Source: an uncultured Muribaculum sp. (lineage in GTDB: Bacteria; Bacteroidota; Bacteroidia; Bacteroidales; Muribaculaceae). From it: a DNA stretch of 64,000 nucleotides. The stretch is from positions 62,093 to 126,092 of the forward strand of contig CAJUTE010000001.1 in NCBI GenBank assembly GCA_910589555.1, given 5' to 3'. This document shows, in pieces, positions 52,459 to 60,855 of the stretch (position 1 is its first letter; the number at the start of each line of letters is the position of its first letter). A program made the position numbers and the translations under genes. Under the pieces are notes generated by a model that had not been told where the DNA came from, did no database searches, and saw only the letters and a list, made by a program, of their open reading frames with translations.

Positions 52459-52980
52459 ATGAAGCTTCAATATATAGACGAAAATGATAAGTGTTACGGC
52501 ATTACAGGCATGGCAATTGGCGTGACAATTTTTGACGCTGACGAGATTGTTTCAGCTATTTCTCTGGATTCAGAATCGGGAGAGTCTATAGAATTTTCAC
52601 CTGAGTATTACTTTAACGGAAACCCGAGATTGTCGGCTAAAGTCTCGTGGAATCATATTTTGAAGCATTTTGAGGTATCGATGGGTATGCTGCTCGGCAA
52701 TGTATTGTGTCGTAGCCATGTGTTGAATAATGCCGTGCTTGATAACGATACACGCAAGCAGCTTCTTGAACTTATTGAAGAGGAGGGTAGGGACACGTGC
52801 CAACTTGAGGATGACGAGATTGAGAATATGTTCAATCGTCATTATAACTATCTTTACAGAGTGTTCAATCATGCAGGTGTGCAGCGTGTGGCTCATGATT
52901 TTGCCTCAACGCTAAAGGATTGCCGTAGAATGTCGCGCGGCGAGATGATTGACAAGCTCAGGGCGTTGCAGATGTATTAA
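52459..52980 (+). CDS. hypothetical protein, likely conserved
   Basis: A 173-residue soluble protein with no signal peptide. I do not recognise a family. The first 45 residues look like beta strands (YGITGMAIGVTIFDADEIVSAISLD); the rest is mostly helical with an acidic segment (EEEGRDTCQLEDDEIENMFNRHYNYLYRVFNHAG). It ends with a helical basic-acidic C-terminus (CRRMSRGEMIDKLRALQMY). It lies 77 bases after porZ and has a promoter of its own, and converges on the DUF4294 gene only ten bases away. Function cannot be inferred. Confidence 0.65.
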   Translation: MKLQYIDENDKCYGITGMAIGVTIFDADEIVSAISLDSESGESIEFSPEYYFNGNPRLSAKVSWNHILKHFEVSMGMLLGNVLCRSHVLNNAVLDNDTRKQLLELIEEEGRDTCQLEDDEIENMFNRHYNYLYRVFNHAGVQRVAHDFASTLKDCRRMSRGEMIDKLRALQMY

Positions 52981-52989
52981 GAGCGGGTG

Positions 52990-53622
52990 TTATAAGGCTC
53001 CTTCCTCGACAAGGATGCACACGCGCTCTATGATGGCGTCTTCCTTGTTTTTGTCAGGGCGGTAGGATGATTTCAGATTAACGCCGAAGAAGTGTCCGAA
53101 CGTCTGCCAAAAACCGGCTCGGAATGTGCCGAGAAATGCTTTAAGAATTGAATAGCTGCTTTGATTTGTCTCGCGGTTGATGAGCTTCACAAGCATTTTA
53201 CCCTGGGACTTTGTGAATCTTTTCAACTCAGGTTTGTACTGTGCGAAAATTTCTTTTTCCATTTGCGACAGATACTGTTCACGTTCTTTCTGAGTGGGGA
53301 ATGTTTCGATGTATTCGTAGGTCTCCAACAGAGTTTCAGCTATGAGCTTGGCGTAGGGGAGAGTGCGTTTCACATCTCTCACCGTACGCCAGTAAAATTC
53401 CTCCTGTTTTTTGTTTTTAAATTTCAGAGTAGGGAAGACGGTGATATTGTTAAGCACCACCATGAGCGCGGTGTCGCCCGCCTCAGTGACGAAATGGTAT
53501 CTACCCTCTACAGGTCTCTGTCTTGGATTGGGAGGAACAGGCACACCATTACTATCCACTGTTTGCGTAAATGCAGTGACATGGAACGACATGATTATAA
53601 TGATGGCATAGAGTAGTCTCAT
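52990..53622 (-). CDS. DUF4294 domain protein, exported
   Basis: A 210-residue protein with a short signal peptide (about residues 1-20, ending FTQ). The body is the DUF4294 family: VLNNITVFPTLKFKNKKQEEFYWRTVRDVKRTLPYAKLIAETLLETYEYIETFPT (about 56-110), followed by the KEREQYLSQMEKEIF helix and a C-terminal part with FGHFFGVNLKSSYRP. This family is restricted to Bacteroidota, often coded near nad or cell-wall genes; the role is unknown. It lies 44 bases downstream of nadB on the same strand and may be co-transcribed with it. Confidence 0.85.
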   Translation of the reverse strand: MRLLYAIIIIMSFHVTAFTQTVDSNGVPVPPNPRQRPVEGRYHFVTEAGDTALMVVLNNITVFPTLKFKNKKQEEFYWRTVRDVKRTLPYAKLIAETLLETYEYIETFPTQKEREQYLSQMEKEIFAQYKPELKRFTKSQGKMLVKLINRETNQSSYSILKAFLGTFRAGFWQTFGHFFGVNLKSSYRPDKNKEDAIIERVCILVEEGAL

Positions 53623-53666
53623 GTCACTATAACAATGAATATAGCTGAAATATTGTGAAATAAAAG

Positions 53667-55235
53667 TTAATGGTCAGTGTGAGGGTAATCCACGGTGTAG
53701 TGTAGTCCGCGCGATTCCTTACGCTCCATAGCCTGCCGCATTATGAGGTATCCTACATTGATAATGTTGCGCAATTCACATATTTCGCGGCTTGCTTTCG
53801 AGCATTTGAACAGGCGTTCGGTCTCCTCATACAGTATGTCAAGACGGTTCCACGCACGTTTTAACCGCAAATCGCTTCTTACGATGCCTACATACGCCGA
53901 CATGATTTGCCCTACCTCTTTTATGCTTTGAGTGATCAGTACCATTTCTTCAGGGTGTCGTGTGCCTTCGTCGTTCCAATCGGGCACATCGGTGCGGAAT
54001 GCATAGTGTTCTTTTGCCTCGACAGCGTGTTTAGCGGCGGCATCGGCGTAGACCACTGCCTCTATTAGAGAGTTGGATGCGAGACGGTTTCCTCCGTGGA
54101 GTCCTGTGCAAGAACATTCACCTACGGCGTATAATCTTTTGATCGAAGACTCGGCGTTCATGTCCACTTTTATACCACCACACAGATAGTGGGCTGCCGG
54201 AGCCACCGGAATGTAATCTTTTGTTATGTCGATGCCTAATGAAAGACACTTCTTGTAGATGTTTGGAAAGTGATGTTTAGTCTCCTCGGCATCTTTGTGG
54301 GTGACATCAAGATATACATGGTCGTCGCCTGATAGTTTCATCTCAGAGTCTATGGCACGTGCTACTATGTCTCGTGGAGCGAGTGACAATCTCGGATCAT
54401 ATTTGTGCATGAATTCCTCACCTTTCAGGTTGCGCAGGACTGCACCATATCCACGCATGGCTTCGGTGATGAGGAATGACGGACGATCGCCCGGATGATA
54501 CAGGGCTGTGGGGTGGAATTGGATGAACTCCATATCTTTCACGGTGCCTTTGGCACGATATACCATGGCAATTCCATCGCCGGTAGCTACCAAGGGATTT
54601 GTTGTAGTGGTGTATACCGCACCTACTCCACCTGTTGCCATCAGTGTTATCTTGGCAAGAAATTTGTCCACATTTCCATTCTTGTTGAGGACGTAAGCTC
54701 CGTAGCAGGTGATATCGGGAGTGCGGCGGGTTACGATTTTGCCTAAATGATGCTGGGTGATTATTTCAATAGCGAAATGATTTTCAAATATGTCTATGTT
54801 GGGGTTATTTTTGACCGCATTTATCAGGCTGTCCTGAATCTCAGCACCGGTATTGTCTTTATGATGTAGAATTCGGAATTCAGAGTGTCCACCCTCACGA
54901 TGAAGGTCGAAATTTCCATCATCGTTTTTGTCGAAATCGACGCCCCAGTTTATAAGCTCATTAATTTGCTGCGGCGCGCCTTTCACTACTTTTTCGACCG
55001 CTTCCCTATCACTGAGCCAGTCTCCGGCAATCATAGTATCCTCTATGTGCTTGTCAAAATTGTCCACTTCAAGATTAGTGACTGAGGCAACACCACCTTG
55101 TGCTAAATAAGTGTTGGCTTCCTCAAGAGTAGTTTTACATATTAATGCCACTTTTCCTGTTCCGGCAACTTTAAGAGCAAAGCTCATGCCTGCAATTCCG
55201 GATCCTATTACCAGATAGTCATATTCGTAAGTCAT
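53667..55235 (-). CDS. nadB: L-aspartate oxidase
   Basis: NadB oxidises L-aspartate to iminoaspartate, the NadA substrate, in de novo NAD synthesis; under anaerobiosis fumarate is the electron acceptor. The 522-residue protein opens YDYLVIGSGIAGMSFALKVA, the FAD loop, and has REGGHSEFRILHHKDNTGAE, IQFHPTALYHPG, FLITEAMRGYGAVLRN and CGGIKVDMNAESSIKRLYAVGECSCTGLHGGNRLASNS. The start is set at 55235 because the frame's upstream extension to 55457 enters the opposite promoter and has no family similarity. The promoter TTTG-N20-TAACTTTG (55288-55257, minus) is excellent. Confidence 0.96.
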   Translation of the reverse strand: MTYEYDYLVIGSGIAGMSFALKVAGTGKVALICKTTLEEANTYLAQGGVASVTNLEVDNFDKHIEDTMIAGDWLSDREAVEKVVKGAPQQINELINWGVDFDKNDDGNFDLHREGGHSEFRILHHKDNTGAEIQDSLINAVKNNPNIDIFENHFAIEIITQHHLGKIVTRRTPDITCYGAYVLNKNGNVDKFLAKITLMATGGVGAVYTTTTNPLVATGDGIAMVYRAKGTVKDMEFIQFHPTALYHPGDRPSFLITEAMRGYGAVLRNLKGEEFMHKYDPRLSLAPRDIVARAIDSEMKLSGDDHVYLDVTHKDAEETKHHFPNIYKKCLSLGIDITKDYIPVAPAAHYLCGGIKVDMNAESSIKRLYAVGECSCTGLHGGNRLASNSLIEAVVYADAAAKHAVEAKEHYAFRTDVPDWNDEGTRHPEEMVLITQSIKEVGQIMSAYVGIVRSDLRLKRAWNRLDILYEETERLFKCSKASREICELRNIINVGYLIMRQAMERKESRGLHYTVDYPHTDH

Positions 55236-55256
55236 AGCACGTGAATTATTGTCACG

Positions 55257-55288
55257 CAAAGTTAATGTAAACCTTATAAGTAAACAAA
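55257..55288 (-). promoter_or_regulatory. promoter of nadB
   Basis: On the minus strand TTTG (55288-55285), 20 bases, TAACTTTG (55264-55257); the start codon follows 22 bases later. It overlaps a divergent -7 element (TAACTTTG, 55299-55306) of the GT2 gene on the + strand, so the two genes share a compact divergent promoter region. Confidence 0.7.
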
Positions 55289-55322
55289 AAATTCTTGCTA
55301 ACTTTGTGACTTGAATAAAAAA

Positions 55323-56519
55323 ATGCAGCAGGTGTTTTCCGGTGTAGATATAGTGACAGCATGGTGTTTTACAGGCATTGCGGCAGTGATGGCTGTTGCT
55401 GTCACCGTATTTTATACTTTGCGAGTGGCTAAAGTGTGTAAAACCGTCAAGGTTCAATCATCGTCATCATTTCCTGAGGAATTGCCGTCGGTGTCGGTCA
55501 TTGTATATAGCAATGGAGATGCTTCCGGTCTTGCTACATTGCTGCGTCAGTTGCGAGAGCAATCTTATCAGGCTCCATGGGAAGTGATCGTCGTGAATGA
55601 CGGCAAGGATTATGAGACTGATATGCTGCTCATGTCGGTGGCATCGCAATGGAGCCTACTGCGGCACACGTTCACTCCTAAGGTGATGAGAAATGTGTCG
55701 CGCAAGAAACTTGCTCTTACACTTGGCATGAAGGCTGCCCGGCATGATGTGGTGGTTCATGTGACTTCTTCATCACGAATCAAATCGCCTGATTGGCTCA
55801 AGTATATGGCGATGCCGTTCAACAATCCATCGATAGATCTGGTCATAGGCTATGCGTGTCCCGATCCGGCTGATGACACTCGCCGTGGCAGCCGCCGCAG
55901 GGCACATGACATGCTTGTCACCTCGGTGCATTATCTCGCTTCGGCTCTTACGGCTCACACTTATCGCGGTGATGGGGATAACCTTGCCTACCGCCGTGAC
56001 AAATTCTTTGAGATGAAAGGGTTCAGCAATTCGTTGAACCTTCATTATGGTGATGATGATATATTTGTGAGCGATGTTGCCACACCATCCAATACTGCGG
56101 TGATGATCGCACGTGATGCTCAGGTGATGACCTCTACTCCGCATCCGGTAGAGGTGTATAAGGCTAAGAAATACAGGTATGACTACACGGCACGTTATTG
56201 TGACTGCTCGCAGAACTGGCTTTATGACACAGTAAGCTTGTTGATGTGGTTGTGGCTGCTGTCTACCGTTGGCGCTGTGTTGATAGCGTTCGACAATTGG
56301 CTTGTGATGTCGGTGCTTGGTGTCGTTGCGCTGCTGCTGTGGCTTCCTCAGATGCTTGTGTGGAGAAAAGCGTCGTTATTGCTATCTTCACGCAGATTTA
56401 TGCTTAGCGTGCCCGGAAGCATGTTGTGGCGTCCATTCTACAATTTCATCTACCACCTGCGTTCACGCCGCATCCACACCGCCCATTTCACCTGGCAGGC
56501 AATCGGCAACCAACAATAA
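55323..56519 (+). CDS. glycosyltransferase family 2, membrane-anchored
   Basis: About 398 residues, GT-A fold with an N-terminal membrane helix (about residues 9-32) and two or three C-terminal helices (about 305-350). The donor-binding aspartate region is WEVIVVNDG with DGKDYETD (about 84-98), and a DDD metal site is in GDDDIFVSD (about 241-249). The frame can open at a TTG at 55311, four codons earlier, but that is at about the predicted transcription start, so the ATG at 55323 is chosen. It opens the region leading into the polysaccharide locus, but its own promoter shares the nadB gap. The glycan is unknown. Confidence 0.85.
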   Translation: MQQVFSGVDIVTAWCFTGIAAVMAVAVTVFYTLRVAKVCKTVKVQSSSSFPEELPSVSVIVYSNGDASGLATLLRQLREQSYQAPWEVIVVNDGKDYETDMLLMSVASQWSLLRHTFTPKVMRNVSRKKLALTLGMKAARHDVVVHVTSSSRIKSPDWLKYMAMPFNNPSIDLVIGYACPDPADDTRRGSRRRAHDMLVTSVHYLASALTAHTYRGDGDNLAYRRDKFFEMKGFSNSLNLHYGDDDIFVSDVATPSNTAVMIARDAQVMTSTPHPVEVYKAKKYRYDYTARYCDCSQNWLYDTVSLLMWLWLLSTVGAVLIAFDNWLVMSVLGVVALLLWLPQMLVWRKASLLLSSRRFMLSVPGSMLWRPFYNFIYHLRSRRIHTAHFTWQAIGNQQ

Positions 56520-56561
56520 ATAATAAAATATAGCGTTAAAAATAGTATATAGCTCAATATC

Positions 56562-57722
56562 ATGAAGAAAAAGATAATGGTTGTTTTCGGAACACGTCCC
56601 GAAGCCATCAAAATGGCTCCAGTTATTAAAGCTTTGCAGGAGCGTTGTGAAGAGTTTGAAACTATTGTCACCGTCACCGGTCAACATCGCCAGATGCTTG
56701 ATCAGGTGTTGGATATATTTGGGATATTGCCTGATTATGATTTAAATATAATGCGTTCAGGTCAGGATTTGACAGATGTCAGTTGTAGAGTCTTGTCAGG
56801 AATGAGAGATATATTTGAGAATAAATGTCGTCCTGATATAGTTCTCGTTCATGGCGATACGTCTACATCAACTTTTGCCGCAATAGCTGCATTCTATGCT
56901 CACATAAAAGTGGGACACGTGGAGGCTGGTTTGCGCACCCATGACAGGCTTTCTCCATGGCCGGAAGAAATGAACCGGCAGATAACCGGCAGAATAGCTG
57001 ATTACCATTTTTCTCCTACTGTTTTAAGCCGGGAAAATTTGATAAAAGAAAATGTCGATGAAAAATCAATTTTCATAACCGGCAATACTGTTATTGATGC
57101 ACTGCATATAGTAGTTGACAGAATGAAAAAAGATGAGGGTCTTGTCGCTGAAATTGATAATGAGTTAAGACTTTCAGGATATGATGTGGATCGTCTTTCT
57201 ACCGGTAGAAAGATGGTGCTCATCACAGGACACCGTAGAGAGAATTTTGGTGACGGATTCCTTTCAATGTGCTCAGCTATAAAGGATTTGGCGTTAAAAT
57301 ATGAGGATATAGATTTTGTATATCCGATGCATTTAAACCCCAATGTAAGAAAGCCTATACAGTCGATATTTGGAGATTTGAATGACCGAAAAGATAATCT
57401 TTATTTTATAGAACCACTTGAATATTTGGCTTTTATCCGCATGATGTCAAAAGCGTATATTGTACTGACTGATAGCGGAGGTATTCAAGAAGAAGCTCCG
57501 GGATTAGGTAAGCCTGTGGTTGTGATGCGTGACACCACAGAACGTCCTGAGGCAGTTGAAGCCGGCACAGTTAAACTTGTGGGAACTGATTATGATAAAA
57601 TAGTATCAACTGTTTCTACACTTATTGATGATAATGCTGTTTATCAAGCTATGTCGCGGGCAGTCAATCCGTACGGTGACGGTCAAGCAGCCGAAAGAAT
57701 AGTAACAATTTTATCTGAGTGA
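56562..57722 (+). CDS. wecB: UDP-N-acetylglucosamine 2-epimerase (non-hydrolysing)
   Basis: A 386-residue WecB/MnaA enzyme that interconverts UDP-GlcNAc and UDP-ManNAc, a precursor for capsule sugars. Motifs: FGTRPEAIKMAPVIKAL (about residues 9-25), HGDTSTSTFAAIAAFYA (about 96-112), VGHVEAGLRTHDRLSPWPEEMNR (about 116-138) and TDSGGIQEEAPGLGKPVVVMRDTTERPEA (about 300-328). Its stop overlaps the next start (ATGA), so it is coupled to the capsule GT. The UDP-ManNAc dehydrogenase WecC is not in the window. Confidence 0.96.
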   Translation: MKKKIMVVFGTRPEAIKMAPVIKALQERCEEFETIVTVTGQHRQMLDQVLDIFGILPDYDLNIMRSGQDLTDVSCRVLSGMRDIFENKCRPDIVLVHGDTSTSTFAAIAAFYAHIKVGHVEAGLRTHDRLSPWPEEMNRQITGRIADYHFSPTVLSRENLIKENVDEKSIFITGNTVIDALHIVVDRMKKDEGLVAEIDNELRLSGYDVDRLSTGRKMVLITGHRRENFGDGFLSMCSAIKDLALKYEDIDFVYPMHLNPNVRKPIQSIFGDLNDRKDNLYFIEPLEYLAFIRMMSKAYIVLTDSGGIQEEAPGLGKPVVVMRDTTERPEAVEAGTVKLVGTDYDKIVSTVSTLIDDNAVYQAMSRAVNPYGDGQAAERIVTILSE

Positions 57723-58708
57723 CTATGTATTACTTTTACTTTTCGGAAGGATTATCGGCAGCTACTGAATTTTATGTCAATATGATAAGAGATGCTCTTC
57801 TAAAAAGGGGAGAAAAAGTCTCATATACTCAAAATTTGAAAGGCATTCCAATGCATTCTAAGATATTGACGATAAATGATAAGGATTTTTATATTGCATA
57901 CAAGTTTAAGAAACCGTCGTTAACTATAAATTGGTTTCAAGGCATAACTCCGGAAGAAATTTCGTTGATGTTTGATCGTAACTTGTACACAAGATTAAAA
58001 GTCATAGGAAGAACTTATACAGAACGATTCGCTATAAGGCATTCTGATTTTAATCTGTTTGTATCTGAGCAAATGCTTGAGCATTATAAGAATAAATATG
58101 GTTATTCCGGGAAAGAACATGTGATAATGCCATGTTTTAATTCTTCATTGCAAGAGGATGTTTTTTACTCTTCACGATATGAAAATCCGTCATTTGTATA
58201 TGCCGGAAATCTTGACGTATGGCAGTGTTTTGAGAAAACTATTACGATTTTCAAAAATTTGAAAAAATTTTTGCCTGATGCCACTTTATCAATTTTTACA
58301 TTTGAAGTAGACAAGGCTAAAAGAATTTTAGCTCAAAATGGAGTTGAAGCTGAGGTTAGTAATAAATCGGTCATAGAATTGAATATAGAATTGAGAAAAC
58401 ATAAGTATGGATTTATTGTACGGGATGATATTGCTGTAAATCATGTTGCAACTCCCACCAAAATGGCTAATTATGTAGGAGCCGGTCTTATACCTGTTTT
58501 TTCTAATTCATTAAAAGCATTTAATCAAAATTTAAAGAGTGAATATCTGATATCATTTTCCAATGAACAAGAATGTGTGGAAAAAATATTGGAAATGGAG
58601 AAAAAAAATATTAATATCGAGCAGATTAGAGGTGACTATGAATTGATGTTTTCTAAATATTGGAATGAGAAGTCATATATAGAAAAATTATTGTCTACTC
58701 TGCCTTAG
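57719..58708 (+). CDS. glycosyltransferase-like protein (GT4-like, divergent)
   Basis: A 329-residue protein resembling GT-B capsule glycosyltransferases but with weak motifs. An N-terminal pattern (YFYFSEGLSAATEFYVNMIRDALLKRGEKV) fits a nucleotide-sugar domain partner; a C-terminal part has FVYAGNLDVWQCFEKTITIF (about residues 158-177) and NYVGAGLIPVFSN, which is where GT4 proteins hold their donor site, but the EAMACG-like motif is absent. It overlaps wecB by four bases. Codons are very AT-rich. Likely role: adding a sugar to the lipid-linked capsule repeat; this is inferred from context. Confidence 0.65.
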   Translation: MTMYYFYFSEGLSAATEFYVNMIRDALLKRGEKVSYTQNLKGIPMHSKILTINDKDFYIAYKFKKPSLTINWFQGITPEEISLMFDRNLYTRLKVIGRTYTERFAIRHSDFNLFVSEQMLEHYKNKYGYSGKEHVIMPCFNSSLQEDVFYSSRYENPSFVYAGNLDVWQCFEKTITIFKNLKKFLPDATLSIFTFEVDKAKRILAQNGVEAEVSNKSVIELNIELRKHKYGFIVRDDIAVNHVATPTKMANYVGAGLIPVFSNSLKAFNQNLKSEYLISFSNEQECVEKILEMEKKNINIEQIRGDYELMFSKYWNEKSYIEKLLSTLP

Positions 58709-58776
58709 AATTAGATACTTATCACAATAGAATTGAAAAATTACCGTTACTAATGTATTGATATAGTAAAGTTAAA

Positions 58777-59580
58777 ATGATGAATACTAAGTTGTTTCTA
58801 ATCATATTGATAGCATTAATAAGTGCTTCATGCAATACAAAAAGAGATTTAGCATATTTCTCAGATACTAAATCTTCTAATGCAGGTGTATTACTTTCTT
58901 CAGATTATCAAATAAAGATAGAGCCTGCCGATGAATTGACTATATGGGTTTCATCTCTTGTGCCTGAAGCAACTTCTCAATTTAATAATATTGCTCCTGG
59001 AGCACAAGACAATAGTAATACTGAAGTTATGTCAAATCTTCGTTCTTTAAATTATATAGTTGACAAGAATGGGTGCATAGACTTCCCAGGTATAGGAAAG
59101 ATCGATGTTAAAGGCATGACTACAATGCAATTGAAGGATTATTTAGTAACACAAATAAGTAAGACGGTTAAAGATCCGCAAGTAAGTGTCATTCTTCAGA
59201 ATTTTAAAGTAAATGTTCTTGGAGAGGTAAAGGAACCGCAGATGATAAAAGTACAGAGCGAAAAATTTTCGGTATTTGACGCTCTTGCATCATGTGGGGA
59301 TTTAACTGAGTACGGTAAACGTGAAGGTGTGATGGTAATCAGGCAGATGCCTGATGGTGAAACCGTCTACCAAAGATTGGATCTTCATGATAGTAATATT
59401 ACCGGTTCTCCATTTTTTTATCTAAAGCAGAATGATGTGGTTTATGTAGAACCAAATAATGTTAAACAAGATAATTCAAAATATAATCAAAATAACGGAT
59501 TCAAACTTTCAGTGATATCGACAATTGTAAGTGCGGTTTCTGTTATATCATCTCTGATCATTGCCTTATCCATAAAGTAA
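58777..59580 (+). CDS. polysaccharide export protein, Wza-like lipoprotein
   Basis: A 267-residue outer membrane auxiliary protein. A lipoprotein signal is seen, with lipobox ISASC (Cys about residue 19). The Poly_export domain opens YQIKIEPADELTIWV (about 44-58), and an SLBB-type domain follows (about 145-200) with VNVLGEVKEPQMIKV. A C-terminal hydrophobic segment (LSVISTIVSAVSVISSLIIALS) is an unusual feature compared with classic Wza, whose C-terminal helix crosses the outer membrane. It starts 68 bases after the preceding GT gene and starts the Wza-Wzy-Wzz export block. Confidence 0.87.
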   Translation: MMNTKLFLIILIALISASCNTKRDLAYFSDTKSSNAGVLLSSDYQIKIEPADELTIWVSSLVPEATSQFNNIAPGAQDNSNTEVMSNLRSLNYIVDKNGCIDFPGIGKIDVKGMTTMQLKDYLVTQISKTVKDPQVSVILQNFKVNVLGEVKEPQMIKVQSEKFSVFDALASCGDLTEYGKREGVMVIRQMPDGETVYQRLDLHDSNITGSPFFYLKQNDVVYVEPNNVKQDNSKYNQNNGFKLSVISTIVSAVSVISSLIIALSIK

Positions 59581-59589
59581 GAAAAGGTT

Positions 59590-60855
59590 ATGATAAGACT
59601 TGACAGATTATGTTGTTGGATATTTATAATAAGTTTCATATTGCTTATCCCAAGCAATCAACTTCTTAAATATGCCGATGAACTTATGTCAGTGTTATTT
59701 TTGGGAATAGCACTGATTGATTGTGTCTTAAATCGAAATTGGAGAAGATACAATCTTTTATGGTTATTAATTGCTGTTTTTTCAATATATGCCATCTATT
59801 CCATAATCTGTTTTAACTTCAATACTCCTAAATACATATTAAAGGATCTTATAATAGAAATAAAGCCATTTCTTCCGTTTATTGTAATATTTGCAATTAC
59901 ACCATCATTTACTGAAAAAGATAAACACATTCTGAAGATAATAGCTGTGTTTAATGTAGTTATAGCTGCACTTATCCTATTATCGATGTATTTTATTGGC
60001 GATGTGATTTTATCGCCGGTTCTACATCATGTAATGAATGCCGGTACTACAATTTTTGTGTCTATAATGGTATATTTGTATTGTTCAATAGACAACTTCG
60101 GATACGTCAATAAAAAAAATATTGGGGCTATAGTATTGTTCTTGATATCCGGGCTTATGTGTACGAGATCTAAGTATTATGGAGAGTTTGTTTTAGCTAT
60201 ATTCTTTATATTCATTTATCGTCCGGGCATATTAAAAAATTTCAATATTAAGCATGCGGCTTTGATTATATCCGTGATTGCTATATTTATCGGAGTGGGC
60301 TGGAGTAAATTTGAATTTTATTTTATAAAAGGATCTTCTGATATATTTGATCCTAATATGGTAGCATCATTTGCTCGTCCGGTATTATATGTTACGTCAG
60401 GGATTATTTTATATGATTATTTCCCGTTAGGCACCGGACTTGCTTCTTTTGCCTCATTTCCATCTGCTGAAAATTATTCAAAATTGTATTATGAATATGG
60501 CTTGGATAAAATATGGGGCTTGTCTCCGACAATGCCTGATTTTATTTGTGATGCTTACTATCCATTGCTCGCTCAATTTGGAATAGTAGGTGTTATATTA
60601 TTCATATATTTTTGGATTTATGTTTATGGATATATTAAAATTCTACTGCGTTCTGACTCTGTATTATATAAATATACATTCTGTACGGGAGTATTGTTAA
60701 TTTGTTTTCTGCTTATTGAAAGCATAGCATCAACCGTGATTACACAGAATTGCGGCATGATGGCAATGATGCTCTTAGGAGTGATTTGTGCAAAGGGAAA
60801 AGAGATAAAGGAACAACTTGAAGAAGAAAATATAACTGACAATGGAAAAATATAA
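59590..60855 (+). CDS. Wzy-like O-antigen/capsule polymerase
   Basis: A 421-residue membrane protein with about 10-12 hydrophobic helices and a large periplasmic loop (about residues 255-325). It has the character of Wzy-C/O-antigen ligase proteins: few conserved residues, MxxxRSKYYGEF-like loop (LMCTRSKYYGEFVLA), and LGTGLASFASFPSAENYSK around the main loop. It would polymerise capsule repeat units in the periplasm. It overlaps the next gene by 14 bases, so the two are coupled. Very low GC. Confidence 0.75.
   Translation: MIRLDRLCCWIFIISFILLIPSNQLLKYADELMSVLFLGIALIDCVLNRNWRRYNLLWLLIAVFSIYAIYSIICFNFNTPKYILKDLIIEIKPFLPFIVIFAITPSFTEKDKHILKIIAVFNVVIAALILLSMYFIGDVILSPVLHHVMNAGTTIFVSIMVYLYCSIDNFGYVNKKNIGAIVLFLISGLMCTRSKYYGEFVLAIFFIFIYRPGILKNFNIKHAALIISVIAIFIGVGWSKFEFYFIKGSSDIFDPNMVASFARPVLYVTSGIILYDYFPLGTGLASFASFPSAENYSKLYYEYGLDKIWGLSPTMPDFICDAYYPLLAQFGIVGVILFIYFWIYVYGYIKILLRSDSVLYKYTFCTGVLLICFLLIESIASTVITQNCGMMAMMLLGVICAKGKEIKEQLEEENITDNGKI

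Noticed and set aside
55236..55457. Upstream extension of the nadB frame
   Set aside because: It runs through the divergent promoter and into the GT2 gene; the FAD motif begins right after the internal ATG at 55235.
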